Positions 48,017-59,692 of a stretch of 64,000 bases of DNA are shown here, one piece after another. Below the pieces are notes generated by a model. It was not told the origin of the DNA. It ran no database searches and was given only the letters and a program-made list of their open reading frames with translations. The position numbers and the translations under genes are program-made. Position 1 is the stretch's first letter. Every line of letters begins with the position of its first letter. Source of the DNA: Lophius americanus (taxonomy: Eukaryota > Chordata > Actinopteri > Lophiiformes > Lophiidae); assembly GCA_037951165.1 (NCBI GenBank), contig JBBDHG010000025.1, positions 353,501 through 417,500 of the forward strand. Direction: 5' to 3'.

Positions 48017-49339
48017 CAGCTGCCTGTTGGAGATGTTGAAGGACAGTTGGAGGAAGATGAAGAAGCATGCAGACCTGACCAAACCGTAAATATCTTTCAT
48101 ATCATGCAAAACCAAAAACCTGGCCATGGCAGTATAATAGGACACATGCTCCAATGAGCCACATTATTAGAACCGGTCACTGGTTCCACAACAATCAGCC
48201 ACAACATTAGAACCAGTAACTGCTATTATGTGTGGATTCCTGTTTGTTTATTCACTTATTCACTTTCACCCAGCAGATGGGAATTGATTCATTTGAAAAC
48301 ATTCTTGACAATAGAAGAAACCAGAAGCCGTAAAGCATTTTTCACCTTCAATCACAAGGTAGACTAGTTAAACGTTGCCAATACTTATCACGAGTCGTCC
48401 AAGGCCTCTGGAACTTAAAACACAACAGCTTCTAGCAAACCGTCTGGCTAATCATTAACCCACCGACTCCTCGGTGTTATATTGAGCCAAGAGCCAAATG
48501 GCTAAAAGAGAAACCAAAGCTCTACTGTTGGTTCTGTCTGTAAACTCCCCCTAACTTATCTCAGGTTTATCTGAAATTAGGAAGATAAAGCTGGAAATTT
48601 CAAATAGCCTGGAGTCCTAAAATGCAAAAACACCAGATTAGAGATGTAATGTACTTTGTGGGAAGTGACCAGAGGCGTGTTGAGAGCCTACTGGTGTCGT
48701 CTCTTTGACCGTGATAAAAGCAAAAGTGGAGATAAAGGGAAATTCACCTGCTGCCATGCAAATCTGAGGATGTTTCACTGAACCTTTATTCATTTTCTCT
48801 CCGTTTATCCACTGAAGGAGAGATTAATACAGCAAAAACATTTCTAAAAAGCTGTTTTTTATTTTCTAAGGAGTACTCGTGTCATTAAAGACTGTCCTCT
48901 AACATTTTAAGCTTTTTTTACTCCAAAAAAGTTACTTTTTTTTAAATTTATGGAGTAAATACATGCGTCAGAAGTTCATGTCAAACTAGAAAAGTTGTCT
49001 AACTTTGTGTTCTGGACATAAATGCTCCCAACTATTTGATAAACTGAAGATAGTTCTGATGTGGATAGTCTAGAGGCTCCGAGAAAAAATTGTTAGAAAA
49101 ATCATGTTAGCGGAAATATGCATGCAAAAAAAACTACATAACCCACAATGCAACAGGCCCATCATCAACATACTAAGAATGTCTGGCCTGAAGCTGAAAT
49201 GGATGGTGGCTTCACAAACTTTATATAAAACATTACCCACGTCTGCAGCCGTCTTACTCAACACCTGAAAACATCTTCACTCGTTTGTTCAGCCTTCTGT
49301 TAAATATTCAACAGCCGTCTGGAGAACATTTATATTTAT
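48017..49339. other. Plectin 1 upstream flank
   Basis: At about 48160-48215 the words ACATTATTAGAACCGGTCAC and CAGCCACAACATTAGAACCAG resemble Tc1-like terminal debris. Nothing else recognised. Promoter elements could not be assigned. Confidence 0.35.
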
Positions 49340-49560
49340 AACTAGGCCTACACTGTCGACCTGGCCAGCAAGAGTATTTCACTTTTCTTTGTTTCATTCA
49401 TGTTTTGATGCAAAAAATTTTTTCGGAAAAGTCGGAAATAGACGACCGACTTTTCCAAAAATGAATCCAATTCTTCCTCACACTGACATCTATGTGGGTG
49501 GAAAGTGATCCACAAGATTGGTTTTGAGTTATGTGTTCACACCAAGGAGGATTCTATAAT
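49340..49560 (+). repeat. Family A dispersed repeat, copy 11 (deleted)
   Basis: The head piece ACTAGGCCTACACTGTCGACCTG...CAGCAAGAGTAT is close to the tail piece GACCGACTTTTCCAAAAATGAATCCAATTCTTCCTCACACTGACATCTATGTGGGTGG. It ends GTTTTGAGTTATGTGTTCACACCAAGG. The whole middle is missing. Confidence 0.75.
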
Positions 49561-50189
49561 GAATTAATTTCCGGGGGACATAATTAGTAACGGAATGAAA
49601 AATGATCCGCGTCGCCGTGAAAAATATCTCAACTCTGCTTACGACTTCTTTACCGTCTTTCTCCGCACCAACGTTTTGGCTCAGAGCTTCGTGTTCAGGA
49701 TCTCTCTCAGCTCAACGTCTCCTGTATTTGCAGATAAATGGAGGCGAACACTTGAAACAGAGTGAGGAGGAGTTTCCTGATGAGATCTATGAAGTTAATT
49801 TATTTTGATATGTAAACAGTTATTTTCTTGGGTTTTTATTTTATTTTATCGACCTTTGTGAAACAGTTCTGAGGAGGTTGAGAAATGTAAAAAAATAAAA
49901 ATAAAAATAGCCATTTCTCCTACGCAGCGGTGGGTGTAGAATGTTTTTACGGGGGGGCCGGCCTCAGAGAAGTGTCAAACATTTTGTATAAAGTATAGAA
50001 AGTAGAACAGTTGAAATTACGTCACTTTATTGTTATTAATAATAAATGGTATAAGTAAGAGTGCAAAATAAGAAACTTACAGGTAGAAAATAATGCAACA
50101 TTCATTTTTACAACGTAGCTTATAGTAGATACGGTACAAAATACCAAGAATGTTCTCCACTACATAGTTTTTCGTTGACTACATCAAGT

Positions 50190-50530
50190 AACCGAATACA
50201 TTTTTTTACGTGTGCTGCATTTAAAAAAAAAAAAGATTTTTCCGTGTTAACTTACGTCTTTTGTCTCGGTTTATGGCAGTTCAGGAATCCCAGTTCAAAC
50301 ACCCTTTCAGCAGCCTCCCAGAGTCACCATCAGAGTCCGTCGGTCTTTGTCCGATTTTTTTACCTCCCCAAATTTGAGGCAGAGTGAGCCTCTGTTTGCA
50401 CTCAAAGATATGTTATCCCCCCCTCGTTTACCTCCCTTCACCAGGTGAGATGCGTCTCCTGGGAGCCGTTTCCGTAAAGTAATCGAGTTACTCGAAATAT
50501 CCGAAGAATATTTTCAGCCCTAGACTGAAC
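50190..50530 (-). mobile_element. hAT-like non-autonomous element
   Basis: The right end reads CGAGTTACTCGAAATATCCGAAGAATATTTTCAGCCCTAG. On minus this starts CTAGGGCTGAAA, the usual end of a large fish hAT-derived family. The inside shares CTTTGTCCGA...TTTGAGGCAGAGTGAGCCTCTG...CAAAGATATGTTATCCCCC with 8745-8965. No frame. Confidence 0.7.
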
Positions 50531-51059
50531 CTGTTGATCATGTGATCGAATGGCTGCATGTACATTCTAAATAGTATGGGGCCGAGGATGGAGCCCTGGG
50601 GGCCACCACGGAGGAAACATTAAGAAAGAAGAAGAAAGAAGAAAGAAAGAAGATAATCCCGATAATTAACCATCATTATCGGGAAAGTCTTCTTCGATAG
50701 ATGACTTTTTTTAGTTTTGAGATATTAAAGCATGTGAAGACTTAACAATTCTCCTTATGGAAAGTTCATAATGTCAAAGATATTAAATATTTTATGAATA
50801 AATATCCCCCCCAAAAAATAATTAGAGGGTTAATTATCCACAGAAGTCCTATGATTAATGTTGTGTGGAAACATTAAATAGATTAAATGCATAAATAAAT
50901 CTTGGATCTGTCCCTTCCTGTTAATTTAATGGTTTCCTTATTTGAATCTAATGGATTTTTGGTTCTGTCCCGTGCTGAGGACAGAACCAAACATTTAACA
51001 TTAAACATTTAGAAGAACTTTCTGTAAATGTACACCAACGTTTAACGGTACCAAGCTCG

Positions 51060-51135
51060 GATAAATGAGGGAGTGTTAAATCCCGACTGTTTGCACAATG
51101 CAGGGGATTGGGAGCTTTTTCGAGAGATACAACCT
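51060..51135 (-). repeat. Family A head fragment, copy 12
   Basis: On minus: TCTCTCGAAAAAGCTCCCAATCCCCTGCATTGTGCAAACAG...GATTTAACACTCCC. Only the head is present. Confidence 0.75.
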
Positions 51136-51639
51136 CGCTGTCGAGGACGACATCGCGGGAATAGCTACACAATTGCATATTTCTGACTTAAGTTATTTAC
51201 TTCCATGTGAAAAATAAAGTATTATTGTCAATATTGTCTCTGCAGTAAAGTTTTTCCCTCCAGTCTTTTACATATTTACAGAAAACATTGTCAATGACTG
51301 TGAGACACACACAGTCGGAAGGTTTCCGAGTTAGTGACTATAAAAATAGTGAGTTTTGGGTCGTGTAATTTGTGAAATAATGACCCGTTATCTTCCTTAC
51401 TAACACACAGAATTCAGTGACGTAGAAGTTAATGACTAAAGCTGCTGGATTTCAGTAAAAGCTACTAAACGACTAATAATTATGATAATTGTTAGGCGTC
51501 AGGATGTATTAGTTTCATAAAAAGGTTTTGTCCAATGAAGGTTAGTTTAATCTGGAGTCCGGTGAAGTTAGATCACGCGTGATTTTTCTGTCCAACTTAA
51601 AATAAATCCTTTTGATGTCCTCATCAAAGGAATAAAAAA

Positions 51640-52110
51640 AAAAAATGGTTGCATATTTTATTTCTTCAACGTTAAATTTGAACAGTAAAACAGTAAAACC
51701 AAAATCTTATTCAATTAATTCATGATTAAATTTGGAGTTGTTGAAAAATAGTCAATTTTGATTATTGTCCCAATCTTCTATTAAAGCATTATTATTAAAA
51801 ACATGCTTTAGTTTTTAGTTGAATAAAGTGACATAATTCTGTTTACTTAGAACTCACACCCTCTAACATGGCTAAAAAAAAAATCCTTTTATCCAATGGG
51901 ACTTTCTCTATGGTCCCTTTGACCTGTGGTGTCCCTCAGGGCTCCGTCCTTGGCCCCTTACTCTTTAACATAAACATGCTGCCATTGGCTCGTTTTATAA
52001 ACACGTTCACTCCTATTTTATAATCAGTGACTCAGAAGGTGCTGAAGAAAACACCTGAGCAGGACATGAAAGGGTTAAAGACCTCCTTGAGGCACCTGCA
52101 GCAAACGAGT
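51640..52110 (+). mobile_element. AT module plus LINE reverse-transcriptase fragment, copy B
   Basis: From about 51910 the plus strand reads MVPLTCGVPQGSVLGPLLFN then INMLPLARFI, the same reverse-transcriptase block as at 36.0 and 63.8 kb. It is followed by a GAGCAGGACATGAAAGG-type segment similar to that after copy A. Stops follow soon after. The AT-rich left flank resembles the other two copies more weakly. Confidence 0.75.
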
Positions 52111-52689
52111 TTCAAATATTCACCAGTATTTAAAATAATGGGATGATTCAGAAACTGCAGACCGATCCCATGAACTCCTCAGCAGAGAGGAGATGTTGTC
52201 TCACCTCACTGCTGCTGCTGCTGCTGTGTGAAGATCTGGGTGTCAAACAGCCATGAATCCTCCGCGGAGTCTCCTGCAGCTGATCTCCAACCAAACACAC
52301 GTCAGGTCCCGGCAGTTGTGTGTGACAACGGACGAGGAATGCGCCGGTAATGTGAAAGGAAGCCACTCCTTTAACGGAAGACCGGGGCTGCAGGAGGAGG
52401 TAGAGACGCGCTGACATGCAGAATCCGCAGTCATCCGGGAGGAACGTTTCTCAACCGACCGGTGACACCTGACGGTAAAAGTCGGTGATCACACACGCGT
52501 CTTCGTCCAAAACCTCCAAACGCTGCTACGTCCTTTTATTAATTTAGTAGAATTAGACACCTTCCCGTGTGGTTCGGATCCTCCCCTCCACAGCTGTGCC
52601 GCAATTAACGGCGTTCCTCCGGCAGCAGCGTCGCGCGCTGCAGTGAAAAAGCTGGAAGACTCAGCGATCGATTAGTTGGCCTGATTGTC
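52111..52689. other. GC-richer stretch, no gene identified
   Basis: CpG content rises from about 52250 towards the minisatellite. A minus-strand frame (52417-52148, 89 codons) is unrecognised. It could be a CpG-island-like promoter region for a distal 5' exon of plec, but nothing proves it. Confidence 0.25.
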
Positions 52690-52699
52690 CCGGACTGTA

Positions 52700-53280
52700 C
52701 CTGAACGCGTCTGTAGAGAGCCCGAACGCGTCTGCAGAGAGCCCGAACGCGTCTGCAGAGAGCCCGAACGCGTCTGCAGAGAGCCCGAACGCGTCTGCAG
52801 AGAGCCCGAACGCGTATGCAGAGCCCGAACGCGTCTGCGGAGAGCCCGAACGCGTCTGCAGAGAGCCCGAACGCGTCTGCAGAGAGCCCGAACGCGTCTG
52901 CAGAGAGCCCGAACGCGTCTGCAGAGCGTGAACGCGTCTGCAGAGAGCCCGAACGCGTCTGCAGAGAGCCCGAACGCGTCTGCAGAGAGCCCGAACGCGT
53001 CTGCAGAGAGCCCGAACGCGTCTGCAGAGCGTGAACGCGTCTGCAGAGAGCCCGAACGCGTCTGCAGAGAGCCCGAACGCGTCTGCAGAGAGCCCGAACG
53101 CGTCTGCAGAGAGCCCGAACGCGTCTGCAGAGCGTGAACGCGTCTGCAGAGAGCCCGAACGCGTCTGCAGAGAGCCCGAACGCGTCTGCAGAGAGCCCGA
53201 ACGCGTCTGCAGAGCGTGAACGCGTCTGCAGAGCATGGACGCGTCTGCAGAGAGCCTGAACGCGTCTGCAGAGAGCCCAT
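52700..53280. repeat. CpG-dense 21-bp minisatellite with 103-bp higher-order unit
   Basis: About 27 units of CCCGAACGCGTCTGCAGAGAG, each with three CpGs, an ACGCGT and a CTGCAG site. A 19-base variant (GAACGCGTCTGCAGAGCGT) recurs with its GTG at 52928, 53031, 53134 and 53216. The spacings are 103, 103 and 82, that is 4 x 21 + 19 twice, then one unit fewer. Long frames on both strands (RVCREPE and SADAFGL) are artefacts. Confidence 0.97.
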
Positions 53281-53449
53281 TACAGGAGAGACAATTAAAA
53301 TTTAGTATGATAATAACAATAAGAATAATAATTATTATACTTATAGTAATAATAATAATAAAACTCTGACTTTATTCTCACAACTCTGACTATAATCACA
53401 CAATTCTATAAATATAATAGGTATAAATATGAGGTGACGTCTACGTTAA

Positions 53450-53585
53450 CTCAAAAACTGTTGGATGGACCATTTTCTTATTATATATACCCATAAACCT
53501 TTGTTTGAAGAAGAACTGGTCACTTTCAGTCAATGGTCAACTGCATATTTCCCCCTCTAGTGGGCGCTTTTATGCATCAACAAAT
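53450..53585 (-). repeat. Family A dispersed repeat, copy 13
   Basis: On minus: AAAGCGCCCACTAGAGGGGGAAATATGCAG...GACCAGTTCTTCTTCAAACAAAGGTTTATGGGTATAT...CATCCAACAGTTTTTGAGTT. Tail part only. Confidence 0.75.
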
Positions 53586-53954
53586 ATTCTTGTCATCCCA
53601 TCTATAAATATTTACTGCTAAACCTGCGTCGAATGAAGCCTCCGAATTGCAGCTCTGGAGACTCACGTCGCTGAACCCGCTCACCTCTGCTGGTCCGACA
53701 GAACTCACTTATCTCGTCGGTGAAGGATTTCACACTTTTGCCTCACAGCCAGATGTGAACAGCTCACTGCAGTAACTGCATCAGCTGTTCACCGACCAGG
53801 AAAAGGAAACACGATACATCCTGTGTTCTGGAATGACACCGGGAAATATTATCTGGTAGAGTTTGGGGGAAAAAAAAAAAATATGTATATTGGGTTGGGG
53901 TGAAAGAGTCAAAAAGACAGTGTTGATTTAGGACAAACCCAGAGTTTTGTTTTT

Positions 53955-54635
53955 TATGACATGACAGCGGTGAGATGTGCAGAAGGACTGATGGATGGTT
54001 TAAAGGTGGAGATGGGACTGCACCAAGGATGGGCTCTGAGCCCCTTCCTAGTTTGCTGTGGTGATGGACAGGCTGACAGATGAGGACAGACAGGAGTCTC
54101 CATGGACTATGATGTTGGTGGAGGACATTTTGGTCTCTAGTGAGAGCAGGCAGCAGGTGGAGGAGAACCTGGAGAGGTGGAGGTATGCGCTGGAGAGAAG
54201 AAGAATGAAGACTAGTATACATGTGTGTGAATGAAAGGACACAGGAGGAAAGGTGATGATGAAGGAGTAGAGGTGGTGAAGGAGCAGGAGTTTAAGGACT
54301 TGGGGTAACTATGGGTAAGTGTGGAGAAGAGCTGACGAAGCGAGTGCAGACAGAGTGGAGTGGGTGGAGAAGAGTGTCAGTAGTTATCTGTGACAGAAGA
54401 GCAGCAGCAGGAGTGAAGGTAAAGGTTTCCAAGATGGAGGTGAGAGCAGCTCTGCTGGACGGTTTAGAGACGGTGGTTCTGACCAGAAGACAGGAGGCAG
54501 AGATGAAGATGTTCAGATGTTCTCTGGGAGTGAGGAGGAAGGACAGGATTAGAAAGGAGACATCAGAGGGACAGTCCAGGTGAGACGTCCTGGAGACAAA
54601 GTCACTGAGGACAGACTGAGATGGTTCTGACCGGT
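53955..54635 (+). pseudogene. Non-LTR retrotransposon reverse-transcriptase remnant
   Basis: Read across frames, this is the palm and downstream part of a fish LINE reverse transcriptase: GLHQGWALSPFLV, then LTDEDRQESPWTM, DILVSSESRQQVEENLERWR, YALERRRMKT, and the frame 54311-54583 with KRVQTEWSGWRRVSVVICDR, LDGLETVVLTRRQEAEMKMF and RKDRIRKE. The catalytic Ala-Asp-Asp segment is disrupted (around 54120). Several frameshifts and stops are present. I cannot assign the clade with certainty; RTE-like is my best guess. Confidence 0.85.
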
Positions 54636-54814
54636 AGATCTTTAAATACAATTTTAACTGTTATAAACAAAGGTCCAAACTGCTAAAAAAAAAAAACTAA
54701 CAGGGAGCAGGTGAAACTAAATAAAACGACAGCACACACATAACAGGAAAATAAAGAAGGTAATAATATATAAATGCATACAAATGTTATAAATAAATAA
54801 ATGAGATTAGGTAA

Positions 54815-54841
54815 GGGGGGGGGGGGGGGGGGGGGAGGGGG
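54815..54841. repeat. Poly-G homopolymer
   Basis: 21 consecutive G bases, one A, then five more G, within an AT-rich setting. The true length may differ because such runs are hard to sequence. Confidence 0.9.
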
Positions 54842-55014
54842 CACCATTCATGAGACACCGATTACAATTGAGTTGAAAAATGTCTGAGAATGTCTTCAGT
54901 GAAACTCCTCCCCTCTGGTCACTCTGACTGAATGATTAACTGACGGCCCCTCAGTTTAGTGCAGATGAAGAAACGCCAGGACCGGGGCCAACCGAGGTCA
55001 GTCTGCTGGATATG

Positions 55015-55065
55015 GCAGGGCCACCGCAGATACTACAAGTCCCAGAATGCACTGCAAAAGCCCGA
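55015..55065. mobile_element. hAT-like fragment
   Basis: CACCGCAGATACTACAAGTCCCAGAATGCACTGC matches the interior of the remnant at 3770-3960. Confidence 0.5.
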
Positions 55066-56100
55066 GCTTCATTCAAGACCTGCAAGTGGTGGTTCATTTT
55101 AAAGTAAATCATGTAGAGAGATCATTCTCGTTGGACTTTTGTTGTTATTATTAAGAAAAACCAAGATTTAGATCAAACTTCACAAAAAAATCTTATAATA
55201 AAACTGTTACTAACTACTCGTGATAAAAACCTGCCATTCAGGAGACACAACAATGAATTATGCTCATGAATCTGTTATTTCAAACTTGTTTTCCATTCCC
55301 CTTGGTTTGTTCTGATTTTATAAGACGTCAGAGAAGTCAGGTTTATTTTAATGTGTGAATAATTTTAAAAAAAGGCAAATTTAGGTTGTTTTTTTGGTCT
55401 AGATTTGGAGTGAGTTTGACATCAGTATGGGTTCACACTTATATTTAATAAGCCTTTAAAAGTAATGAATGAAGTAATAAATGTCAACTTTCCTTCACCT
55501 ACAACAGCCAGGCAATTATTACAGAACCGAGAACCAACACCGCCCTCTAGTGGAGAAACATATGTTCTCCTTCAAACCTGCAGGATTGAGTTCATGACAG
55601 GTCACGGATTCTTTGACCGGTTCCACAGAAAGCCACAAAAAGCTTCAGACATAATGAAGATCACTCTAGTCCTGAAAAAGCTCTTAACGCTCTCGAGGCA
55701 TCTTCTTCCTTACCCAGCGGAAATACCACCTCAGCCCCCCCGCCCCCCGCCCCCCTTTCTGCTTAAGGCATCATAAATTGTAATTTTTTTTTATCTGTTT
55801 ATGTGATTGTAGGCGCATATTTTCGGAGGGAGATCACACCAGTGAAGCCGTGGAGTCACGATGGAAATCTGGAAGTCTGAGCGTATATGATTTACATAAA
55901 CAATCAATGGAAAGACTGAACACTTCTTGGCAACGAGTCACCTTTGGACTGCATCATGGGAGAGTTAACGCCGGCGATGAAGGGGCGGGCAGACGGCTTT
56001 TAAGATACGCTCGCTGTGACGTATGAGTGTGTATCAGCGATATTTAAGAGGAAAAAAATAATGTGATCATTACTGAACGCCACACAAACATGCAGAATAC
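55066..56100. other. No recognised gene
   Basis: The 103-codon plus frame at 55465-55776 is unrecognised and ends in a C-rich proline tract. Confidence 0.4.
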
Positions 56101-56460
56101 ACAAACACACACACACACACACACACGCATGCATGCAAAGTCGAGTGCGAAACCACATATACACACAGGAGCACTCACTGGCCATAAACCACATTCAAAC
56201 ACACACACGCACACACACATACACACACACATACACACACACTTCTGCAATGTGTACCTCCCCGCTATTGGTCCAGACCCAGACGCCGCATGCCAATGCA
56301 CCTCACTCCCTGAGCCGCAGGCCGCAGGAGGAGAAGAAACAGATGGGTACCAGCTGCTTGGATGGGAGCCTTGGATACACAGCTACTGTATTGCAACCCA
56401 CACACACACACAGAAACACGCATACACACACACATGCATACACACACACATATGCACGCA
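56101..56460. repeat. Interrupted CA-rich microsatellites
   Basis: CA tracts at about 56105-56126, 56200-56240 and 56399-56455, with ACACGCATACACACAC-type variants, separated by non-repetitive DNA. Confidence 0.92.
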
Positions 56461-56674
56461 TGAACACCGACACTTCTAAGCTGTTTAACTGCATCCGTTA
56501 CACAAACAGCTTCTAGTGATCCGTTGGACCACTGAGGATGTGAAGTCAGAGAAATTCAAAAGTATTTACCAGAAATTAATACAGATTGAAGTAGTTTTGT
56601 TTAAAAAATACATATCTTCATTATCTACACGAATGAAGACCTAACCTTTAACTCAAGTAACGATTTCTTTTTAT

Positions 56675-57485
56675 TCTGTGACCTCTGAACCATTCTTGGG
56701 TTGATGTTGAGGTGGTCTTCAGATCATTGTCTTGCTGGAAGGTCCGACCACGACCCACTTTAAGGTTCCTGACAGGCTTTTAGGTCTTCATCCAGTATCT
56801 GCTGGTGTTTGATGGAGTCCATGGAACCTCGTCTTTAACAAGATGTCCAGAACCTTTTGAAGAAAAACAGCCTCACATTATCAGAGATCCACCACCAGAC
56901 TTCACAGTGAGTATAGGGGGCTTTTCTCTGTGGCTTTCTATCTTTTTTGCTACTTCAAACCCATTTTAGATGTTTGTTGTCAAAAAGTTCTACTTTGGTC
57001 TCATCTGACCTCTGACCTTGTTCCAGTGAAAGTCCCAGTGGTGTTTGTCAAACTGTAGCAGCGTTAGCTCGTGTGTGGACGACAGCAGAGGCTTTTTCTT
57101 GCTGCCCTCCCAAACAGCTGGTGTTGGTGTCGGCGCCACCTGATGGCGGTTAGGCAGACTTTCTGACCCCGAGATTCAACTGACCTCTGACCTCTCTAGC
57201 TGTGATCCTTGGTCCATCTTTAGCCAATCCAACCATCCTCCTCACAAACTGTGGGGTCAGTTTGCAGACATGTCCTCTTCCAGACTGATGTCTAACATCT
57301 CCAGTCTCTTAAACTTCTTCATTATTCATCTAACTCTTCAGACTGACATTTTGAACTGCTGAGAGATGTTTGATTTGTGCAGCTCTACAACTTTTCTTTG
57401 CTCCTCATTGCTGTGTTCTCTGGTCTTCATCATGGTGAAGAACCTCAGAGAGAATCAGGCCTGTGTCACCTCATATTTATACCAA
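56675..57485 (-). pseudogene. Tc1-like transposon with broken transposase, copy 3
   Basis: Minus-strand element of the same family as 39.8 kb. On minus the order is CATATTTATACC TATA-like site (57470s), start near 57433 (MMKTREHSNEEQRKVVELHK), DNA-binding domain, then the VKSGGGSLIM catalytic segment and FQQDNDLK near 56720. The element breaks off before the catalytic glutamate. Small indels shift the frame. It is inactive and truncated at its 3' end. Confidence 0.9.
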
Positions 57486-58839
57486 GTTAGTCCAAATAAG
57501 GTGAATATGAATTGACTTTAGGAGAGATTTAGTGTCTCTCTGCACATGTGCGTTAGTAAATGATTGTGACTAGACCGGATTCTGACCATCACTGATCCAA
57601 CACCAAACCGGTCCTGCTGGATGATGTTGAGTAAATGTCCATAAAAAGACAAAAAAACGATGACACGTTATGACATCACACAACCTCCTCCATCTTCATT
57701 GGTTGTTGAAACAAGGATGTGAAATGAATATACATTTAAAGGTTTGTTTTCTCAACAACGTGACATTGGTTCTGTAAACAGACGTGGAGTTCCCCGTCCC
57801 CGGTGAACTGTTGATGATTCAGGATCCGCTTTGTTTCTTCTGTCGTTTCCTCCCTGAAACCAGCAATTTCTGAGCCGACCTCAACCATCAACTTTCTTCC
57901 TCTGACTCAGCTGAGGTGGTGACTCCCTCAGCTCATTACGACATGACTTATTGGAACCCAAACTCTCCTCCTAATGCCCCAAATGTACGTCTCCTCTCTC
58001 TGAGCGCCATTAGTCGCAGCCAGCGGTTGCTCCCTCTTATTATATTCACTTTGAAGGCAATCTGTCTCATTAAATAAAAATTTAGCATTGTGTGAAGCGC
58101 AGTAAAGTCAGGGTTTAATTCGTCGGCGCTGAAGGCCGCTGCGATAGTCCTCCCACTACAAACGTGACATTAAACATCACAGGACGCCATCTGCGCCGCT
58201 TAACTGCGTCCTGGAGCAGCACTTAGTACCGTAGCAGCTATCGAACGCCGCTCGGGGAAGAAATGGGAATGCCATTTGTGTGTACGCTTCACCATGCACG
58301 TCCTGTGATTTCCAGCTCCGGCGCTGATGTGGTCGGGCCGGTGCGGGTAAAGAGGGCAGACTGGAGCAACAGGGAGCTGGTTCTGGATCTTTTCCCCTCT
58401 CAGAGCCAACAGGATGTCTTTAATGAACAGCGGTGTGTTTGAACTGTCGCATCTCGCCATGGAGCGGTCCAGCCCTCGCTGCTGGCGTGCACGGGCCCAA
58501 AAGGAGGAGGCGGGGAAATAAGAAACATGCTTAACGCTGAAGATGTAACAAATCAGGAAGCACTGTCTCGGAGACAAAGAGACCGCAAATCAAATGTTGG
58601 CCATCACAGAGGGGAAAGTTTCCGGGGTAAGATATTAGGGAGGTTTGGAGTGACTGGGGCGGCCTGGTTCTTGTTGTGCCCCGGCAAGTGTTTTTCAGTT
58701 CCCCGCCGCAAACGTCTTCTTGTCAGGTTTGAAGCAACCTCAGAGTCAGATTTGGGCAAACGTCTCGGAGACGACTTCTTCCTGTTTGCTGACGTACTTC
58801 TGAGGCTTTGAGAGAAAAACTGCTGTTTGCCACTCGCTC
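57486..58839. other. Unannotated DNA
   Basis: A GC-richer patch at 58140-58520 and frames at 58200-58577 (minus) and 58527-58811 (plus) have no known similarity. Confidence 0.35.
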
Positions 58840-59040
58840 CACTGCAAAAAACTCCACATCTCACCAAGAGTGTTTGTCTAATTTCAAGTCAAAAGATCTT
58901 ATTGCACTTGATTTAAGACACAATCACTGAACAAAGGACATTTGACTGAGATTTAAAGACTTGTTTTTAGGCGGTTGAACATCTTGTTCGGTCGAAGAAT
59001 CTTGAAAATATCTCAAAAGCTCAAATTTAGTAATCCCAGC
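58840..59040 (+). mobile_element. CACTGCAAAAA-ended element, fragment
   Basis: CACTGCAAAAAACTCCACATCTCACCAAGAGTGTTTGTCTAATTTCAAGTC is a recurrent fish DNA-transposon end. The fuller relative starts at 59214. Confidence 0.6.
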
Positions 59041-59213
59041 TATTTTAAAGGTAAAGTGTCCCTCTACTTAATAGAAATAATCTTTATAAATCTCTACTGG
59101 GGAAATTTATGAGGTGGTTAAGGAGATATGATAAAAAATAAATAAACAAATCAAAGAAAAGTGATACGGTGCATAAAAATAGGAGGGGAAAAAAAATGAC
59201 ATTTTAAGTGTTA

Positions 59214-59692
59214 CACTGCAAAAACTCAAACCTTACTAAGAATATTTGTCTAATCAAAAAGATTTTCTTTTTTTTGTATTTTCAGCTAACTTATAGAGAA
59301 ATTTAATCTATAAATGCCTAAATATAACTCCGTTATCTTATTTTTAAGTTGTAGCGGTCTTAAAATCTAGAACAGTGTCGGGGCCAAACAGATAGAAACT
59401 TAATAAATCTCCAGAGGAGTTATTTATGAGGTGAACACAGCAATATACAAACTAATAATTTTACATAATTTACAATAAAACAAAAACAAAACTATTTCTT
59501 TTGAAGTATTAATCACTGATTCTGAGACAAGAAACTTCCTAGTATTAGTGCAATATAGTTCAAAATGAGATTTACCAGATTTCTTCAAACCTCTTGTTTG
59601 AAGAAATCTTTATCTGTACACAATCCTAAAACACCCTCGTATTCATCATTTTGTTTTAACTTCTTTTTGAAGAAGATTCTTTTTTTCCAGTG
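59214..59692 (+). mobile_element. CACTGCAAAAA-ended element with both ends
   Basis: Starts CACTGCAAAAACTCAAACCTTACTAAGAATATTTGTCTAATC and ends GAAGAAGATTCTTTTTTTCCAGTG, giving CACTG/CAGTG inverted termini. No transposase frame. Similar to EnSpm-type fish elements by its ends; assignment tentative. Confidence 0.6.

Noticed and set aside
52661..53280. 190-202-codon minus-strand and 150-codon plus-strand frames
   Set aside because: They are translations of the 21-base CpG minisatellite, with frame switching at the 19-base variant units.
52700..53280. Possible CRISPR-like array of direct repeats
   Set aside because: Units are contiguous without unique spacers, the organism is a vertebrate and no cas genes exist; the same applies to the 59-, 24- and 13-base arrays.
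58200..58577. 125-codon minus-strand frame, considered as a further plectin first exon
   Set aside because: No similarity to any plectin N-terminus I know, and no phase-1 donor of the type seen in the two confirmed exons.
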